Shown here: piece by piece, positions 7,949-10,005 of the stretch | How the letters are laid out: each line of letters begins with the position of its first letter | Numbering within the stretch: position 1 is the stretch's first letter | Assembly (NCBI GenBank): GCA_035527715.1 | Contig: DATKZY010000117.1 | Span: 1 to 10,005 of the forward strand | DNA from: DSUN01 sp035527715 | GTDB taxonomy: Bacteria > Planctomycetota > PUPC01 > DSUN01 | Reading direction: 5' to 3' | Length of the DNA: 10,005 nucleotides | The notes under the pieces: model-generated | What the model was told of the DNA's origin: nothing | Databases searched by the model: none | What the model saw: only the letters and a program-made list of their open reading frames with translations | Made by a program: the position numbers and the translations under genes

Positions 7949-8305
7949 TCACTTCGCGCGCCGGCGGGGCTTCTTCTCCGCTCGGTCGCAGCCACGCAAG
8001 AGGACGATGGCCAGCTCCGAGCACTCCTTCAAGAGGGCCTGGAGGCGGCGGGCCTCCGCCACCCACCCTCTGACCTCCTCCACGCAACCCACCGGCACGT
8101 AGACCGACTGGGTCCGCCCGCCCTCCTTGAACGTCAGGCGGTGGCTGACATGCTTCTCGCCCCGATAGCAGCGGCAGCCGGACCGCCCACACGTGCGGCG
8201 GCTCTCCGTCAGGCTTGCGACCATGACCGGGCCGCGGGCCCGGAGCCCTCGCAGCCGAGTGTCGAGCAGGCGGCGTATCCGGACGGGATCTTCGGCAGTG
8301 GCCAT
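7949..8305 (-). CDS. DUF6788 family protein (transposase-associated)
   Basis: A 118-residue protein with the features of DUF6788, a small family that commonly accompanies DDE transposases. The signature CGRSGCRC (Cys39, Cys44, Cys46), followed by YRGEKHVSHRLTFKEGGRTQ and SVYVPVGCVEEVRGWVAEARR, matches the family layout of a Cys cluster, a beta hairpin, 'VYVP', then a helix. The tail is basic (KKPRRRAK). The start ATG at 8305 has a GAGGTG ribosome binding site about five bases away. Its function is not established; nucleic-acid binding through the Cys cluster is a guess. It lies downstream of the transposase, whereas a second copy (9849-10005) lies directly upstream of it, so this one may be a remnant of another insertion or a diverged duplicate. 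Confidence 0.82.
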   Translation of the reverse strand: MATAEDPVRIRRLLDTRLRGLRARGPVMVASLTESRRTCGRSGCRCYRGEKHVSHRLTFKEGGRTQSVYVPVGCVEEVRGWVAEARRLQALLKECSELAIVLLRGCDRAEKKPRRRAK

Positions 8306-8623
8306 GGGGCACCTCGCGGCGGGGGCATGAGGAACTGGACCATGCGATCCGCGGCGCCATCTTACGCCCTGGTTCGCTTGCGGTCAAGGCGGGGCAGTTG
8401 CGAGCAGCGATTCCGCTTCCGCCTCTGGATGCAGTGGGATTGCCTTGAGTTAGAGGGGTTTTGGGAGGAGGGGGAGATTCGCGCGGGGCGTCAGAGGGCA
8501 GGAAAGAGGCAGAACCGGGAGTGGCCGGCGGCGCCGGAGCGCTCCGGGCGGTGCGGAGACGAGAGTCCACCGGGGCTGGGGTGGTTGGGATGAGCTGGCC
8601 GTGGGCGGCAGGAGGGCCGAGGC
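8306..8623. other. 318-base stretch without a convincing gene
   Basis: No frame here has a recognisable protein or a convincing ribosome binding site. The plus strand is purine-rich around 8450-8520 (runs of GAGG and GGGAGGAGGG). A perfect 14-base palindrome, CCGGAGCGCTCCGG, lies at 8534-8547. Because it follows the transposase stop, it should contain the end of that insertion sequence, but I could not identify a terminal inverted repeat because the other end lies outside the window. Confidence 0.5.
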
Positions 8624-9748
8624 TTACGGAGGCCGACCCCGGGCGCGCAACGGGATGGCGTCGTAGAAGGCGGCCCGGATCTTCTCGACGAAGAAGGCCA
8701 TGGTGTGTGCCGCGCGGAGCGCCGGCTTGAGGTTGCGCGTCAGGAAGGCGTGGAAGAGGTTGTAGGCGAGGAAGAGCAGCAGGTAGCACGCGGCGATGGC
8801 GGTGGGGTGGTTCTTGTAGATGTGGTCGCCGTGCCAGGCGTGGACGATCTCGTTGAAGCCCTGGTTCTCGATGGTCCAGCGCCCGTGGCCGAGGCGTACA
8901 ACGATGTCCCTGGGCGCCTTCGCCTGCGGGATGTTGGTGCCCCACATCCACTCGGCCTTCTCGACCTCGACTTCCTTGGTGCGCTGGCGGCGAACCGGGT
9001 GCGTCTCGATTGAGCGGACGACGCGGACGGGCTCGCCGTACTGGGGCCAGGTGGTGAGGTCCGGGATGTCCCAGGCCTCGATCTCGGTGTGGCCTTCCGT
9101 CCAGCGGGCCGGCTCGGTGAGAGGAAGGAGGCCCCGCGCGTCGACGACCAGGTCGCGGTTCTCCTTCTTGAGGACCGCGATGAAGTACTTGCCGCGTTGG
9201 TCGGCGAGGCGGCAGAAGTCCGGGTTGAGGTAGAGGGCGTCCCCGCTGACCGTGTCGAAGGCCCGCGGATAGCGCTCGGCGACGCGCTCGAAGAGCCGCG
9301 TGGCGGCGGCGATCTCGTCCTCGCCTGGGCGGAGGGGCTCGACGTCCAGGAGGACCTCGCCGCCGGCATGGAGCAGCAGGGCCGCCACGTGCCGGTAGTA
9401 GAACTGCAGCCGCTCCCCCTTGGCGGTCTTGATCTTCCGCTCGAGCGAGCCCGTCGAGCACCGCAGGTAGCTCGCCCCGGACTCGTGGGCGTCCAGGATG
9501 AGGACGAGGAACCCGCGCGGCAGGGGGCGGATGGCCTTGTTGCGCTTGAGCACCGTGTACTGGAGGAAGAGCTCCTCGCGGAGGTCGTCGAGCGAGAGAG
9601 CGGCGGCCGCATCCCCCAGAGCGTCGGCACTGGGCGGAGGCCCGCCCAGCCACCCCCTCGACGGGTCGCTGGGCCGCGCCTGCTCCAGCGCGTTGAGACT
9701 CCCCAGGCGCGCGCACTCCATCAGGAACAGGCTGCGGACGGACCGCAC
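8624..9748 (-). CDS. DDE transposase, ISNCY/IS4-like
   Basis: A cut-and-paste transposase of the RNase H-like DDE class. From the GTG at 9748 it has 374 residues: first Asp in LVLILDAHES (D86), second in TVSGDALYLNPDF (D170), and the acidic residue in GRWTIENQGFNEI (E294), followed by a hydrophobic helix (AACYLLLFLAYNLFHAFLTRNLKP). All three catalytic positions are present, so the core appears intact. The 5' end is odd. The same frame stays open upstream to a TGA at 9863-9865 and encodes RYGQRVFGLNEATARVRD and RARIPSV, which look like genuine transposase N-terminus, yet it contains no ATG, GTG or TTG; a CTG at 9832 is the only weak candidate. A GTG at 9852 overlaps the upstream DUF6788 stop but is in the frame that needs a -1 shift. 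Either a non-canonical start, a frameshift, or a one-base indel that inactivates the gene is possible. Confidence 0.9.
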   Translation of the reverse strand: MRSVRSLFLMECARLGSLNALEQARPSDPSRGWLGGPPPSADALGDAAAALSLDDLREELFLQYTVLKRNKAIRPLPRGFLVLILDAHESGASYLRCSTGSLERKIKTAKGERLQFYYRHVAALLLHAGGEVLLDVEPLRPGEDEIAAATRLFERVAERYPRAFDTVSGDALYLNPDFCRLADQRGKYFIAVLKKENRDLVVDARGLLPLTEPARWTEGHTEIEAWDIPDLTTWPQYGEPVRVVRSIETHPVRRQRTKEVEVEKAEWMWGTNIPQAKAPRDIVVRLGHGRWTIENQGFNEIVHAWHGDHIYKNHPTAIAACYLLLFLAYNLFHAFLTRNLKPALRAAHTMAFFVEKIRAAFYDAIPLRARGRPP

Positions 9749-9848
9749 CGACGGGATGCGAGCCCGGGGCCGCGTGTCCCGGACACGGGCCGTGGCCTCG
9801 TTGAGGCCAAAGACCCTTTGACCATACCGCAGGAGCCGGCGGAGAACG

Positions 9849-10005
9849 TCACGTCCTCCTCTTCAGGTTCTGGAGCCTCTCGACGCTCAGGCGGCTGACC
9901 TCCTCGAGGAGCGAGCGGACCGTGTGGTCCGTCGCCACCCACTGGCGCACCTGGGCCTCGAGCGAGGCCGGCACGAAGACCTGATGAAGACGGCCCTCCC
10001 GGCGA
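9849..10005 (-). CDS. Second DUF6788 family protein, C-terminal end (partial)
   Basis: The frame is open from the window edge (base 10004 leftward) to a TGA at 9849-9851, giving the last 51 residues. GRLHQVFVPASLEAQVRQW, then a helix ending LQNLKRRT, follows the same pattern as the C-terminal half of the complete DUF6788 protein at 7949-8305 ('VYVP', then 'VRGWV', then a leucine-rich helix). The N-terminal Cys cluster would lie beyond the window. Its stop overlaps a GTG (9850-9852), and AAGAGGAGGA just before it is a good ribosome binding site for the transposase, so the two genes probably form one insertion-sequence operon. Confidence 0.7.
   Translation of the reverse strand, partial: RREGRLHQVFVPASLEAQVRQWVATDHTVRSLLEEVSRLSVERLQNLKRRT

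Larger units (their letters stand above)
8624..10005 (-). mobile_element. Insertion sequence with DUF6788 and DDE transposase genes (partial)
   Basis: A DUF6788 gene followed directly by an ISNCY/IS4-like transposase is the usual gene order of this insertion-sequence type. The upstream end is outside the window, and the downstream end should fall in 8306-8623, but terminal repeats and target duplications could not be recognised, so only the coding part is delimited. Confidence 0.6.

Noticed and set aside
8534..8547. A 14-base perfect palindrome, considered as an operator or insertion-sequence end
   Set aside because: It is made almost only of G and C in GC-rich DNA, is isolated, and has no partner copy in the window; it is mentioned in the intergenic entry only.
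8141..8593. A 150-codon plus-strand frame across the DUF6788 gene and the following gene-free stretch
   Set aside because: No domain, no convincing ribosome binding site, and half of it is antisense to the DUF6788 gene.
7677..9716. A 679-codon open frame on the minus strand covering the transposase and both intergenic stretches
   Set aside because: Its sequence is Pro/Arg/Gly-rich without domains, and it overlaps three genes that have clear family motifs in other frames.

Overview
This is a very GC-rich window (high G/C at third codon positions, GTG starts, pervasive long antisense ORFs). The gene content is accessory rather than housekeeping. The families present (AbiE toxin-antitoxin, serine recombinase with DUF2924, DUF6788 with a DDE transposase) are common in GC-rich Planctomycetota, deltaproteobacterial-type lineages and Proteobacteria. 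The sequence does not fix the host, and no rRNA, tRNA or CRISPR array is visible.

Layout. (1) Bases 1-1029, plus strand: the end of an AbiEi-type antitoxin gene overlapping, by GTGA, a complete AbiEii nucleotidyltransferase toxin gene (type IV toxin-antitoxin / abortive infection). (2) Bases 986-3426, minus strand: a compact mobile-element cassette read as DUF2924 protein, then serine recombinase, then a small helix-turn-helix protein. (3) Bases 3398-7818, minus strand: a tightly spaced three-gene operon. Its first two products (188 and 237 aa) are unrecognised. Its third is a 1042-aa protein joining a complete-looking ATP-dependent polynucleotide ligase (motifs I, III, IV, V and a candidate VI) to a C-terminal FtsH/CDC48-class AAA+ ATPase, with a long middle region holding a possible winged helix and a cysteine cluster. 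(4) Bases 7900-7937: a strong imperfect hairpin between this operon and the next gene. (5) Bases 7949-10005, minus strand: a DUF6788 gene, a roughly 318-base stretch without a gene, an ISNCY/IS4-like DDE transposase whose 5' end is unusual, and the end of a second DUF6788 gene.

Interpretation. The ligase-AAA+ operon is the most interesting item. Its genes are translationally coupled or nearly so, each has a good Shine-Dalgarno sequence, and it sits between a recombinase cassette and a transposase, next to an abortive-infection locus. That setting resembles a defence or mobile island. A reasonable inference is an ATP-driven machine that remodels a nucleoprotein substrate and seals nucleic-acid breaks, with the two small proteins as partners. 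The sequence does not show whether it serves defence, repair or element maintenance.
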